DNA of 6,921 nucleotides from Pseudomonadota bacterium (lineage in GTDB: Bacteria > Pseudomonadota > Gammaproteobacteria > Pseudomonadales > UBA5518). The stretch lies in assembly GCA_022705125.1 (NCBI GenBank), contig JAKJFB010000154.1, positions 1-6,921 of the forward strand. The letters run 5' to 3'. The first letter of the stretch is position 1, and each line of letters starts with the position of its first letter. Under the pieces are notes generated by a model, which made no database searches, had not been told where the DNA came from, and saw only the letters and a list, made by a program, of their open reading frames with translations. A program made the translations under genes and the position numbers. Of the stretch, positions 6,337 through 6,921 are shown one piece after another.

Positions 6337-6921
6337 ATGAACATCTTCCCCGACAACAGCTACTCGATCGGCAATACCCCGCTGGTACGTCTGAACCGCG
6401 TTGCCGAAGGCAAGGTCTACGCCAAGCTCGAAAGCCGCAACCCGGCCTTTTCCGTGAAGTGCCGCATCGGTGCGAGCATGATCTGGGCGGCCGAGGAGGA
6501 CGGCAGCCTCAAGCCGGGTATCGAGCTCGTGGAACCCACCAGCGGCAACACCGGCATCGCGCTCGCGTTCGTGGCGGCCGCGCGCGGCTACCGGCTCACC
6601 CTGACGATGCCGCACACGATGAGCCTCGAACGGCGCCAGCTGATGACGGCGCTGGGCGCCAACCTGGTGCTCACGGACGGCGCGCTGGGCATGAAAGGCG
6701 CGATCGCAAAGGCCGAGGAGATCGTGGCCTCCGACCCGGCGCGCCACCTGATGCTGCAGCAATTCCGCAATCCCGCCAATCCCGCGATTCACGAGCGCAC
6801 CACCGGCCCCGAGATCTGGCGCGACACCGAGGGCAATATCGACGTGTTCGTGGCCGGCGTGGGCACCGGCGGCACGATCACCGGCGTCGCGCGCTACATC
6901 AAGAAGACCATGGGCAAGGCG
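6337..6921 (+). CDS. cysK: Cysteine synthase A (O-acetylserine sulfhydrylase), 3' end cut by window
   Basis: A PLP enzyme that makes L-cysteine from O-acetylserine and sulfide, the last step of cysteine biosynthesis in the cytoplasm. The first 195 residues are present, of about 320 in the family. Evidence: [11 protein letters not shown] near the N-terminus, the PLP-binding Lys41 in [12 protein letters not shown], the substrate loop TSGNTG at 68-73, the segment [14 protein letters not shown] (140-153), and the phosphate-binding GVGTGGT (174-180). The sequence tracks Escherichia coli CysK closely as I remember it (for example [15 protein letters not shown] and [14 protein letters not shown]), favouring CysK over CysM. 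The start is supported by GAGGAG seven bases upstream. It is transcribed away from the MoxR operon with no obvious functional link to it. The frame is intact to the right edge. Confidence 0.95.
   Translation, partial: MNIFPDNSYSIGNTPLVRLNRVAEGKVYAKLESRNPAFSVKCRIGASMIWAAEEDGSLKPGIELVEPTSGNTGIALAFVAAARGYRLTLTMPHTMSLERRQLMTALGANLVLTDGALGMKGAIAKAEEIVASDPARHLMLQQFRNPANPAIHERTTGPEIWRDTEGNIDVFVAGVGTGGTITGVARYIKKTMGKA

Noticed and set aside
6220..6792. 190-codon minus-strand frame opposite the start of cysK
   Set aside because: The plus strand encodes unmistakable CysK sequence; the antisense frame has no motif.

Overview
The window is a GC-rich, gene-dense stretch of bacterial chromosome with strong G/C bias at third codon positions. 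It probably comes from a beta- or gammaproteobacterium. The right-hand cysteine synthase closely resembles the enterobacterial CysK sequence, the other families are common in Proteobacteria, and one intergenic region carries a sigma-54-type promoter. There are no rRNA or tRNA genes, CRISPR arrays, transposases or phage genes. All six protein genes look intact except the two cut by the window edges.

Layout: (1) 1-2693, plus strand: a fatty acyl-AMP ligase (5' end outside the window) followed 30 bases later by an extended short-chain dehydrogenase/epimerase-like protein, apparently one operon. This pairing recalls the ligase and ceramide-reductase genes of bacterial sphingolipid clusters, but the diagnostic partners (serine palmitoyltransferase, dedicated acyl carrier protein) are not in view. 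(2) 2694-2993: a 300-base non-coding region holding a possible terminator, a very AT-rich imperfect palindrome and a GG-N10-GC sigma-54 promoter. (3) 2994-3176: a 60-residue conserved-looking small protein driven by that promoter. (4) 3259-4050: a SpoU/TrmH-family RNA 2'-O-methyltransferase. (5) 4062-6118, minus strand: a MoxR-family AAA+ ATPase and a CoxE-like VWA protein, transcribed in that order and forming a likely chaperone pair. It converges on the methyltransferase with only 11 bases between stop codons. (6) 6337 to the right edge, plus strand: cysK, divergent from the MoxR gene.

Functionally the window is a set of small independent units: lipid acyl activation plus reduction, an RNA-modification enzyme, a MoxR/VWA metalloenzyme-maturation-type pair, and cysteine biosynthesis. 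The most unusual element is the promoter before the 60-residue protein. Its palindrome plus -24/-12 architecture resembles the enhancer/sigma-54 sites described upstream of PEP-CTERM exopolysaccharide-associated genes, yet the gene it drives is not a PEP-CTERM protein.
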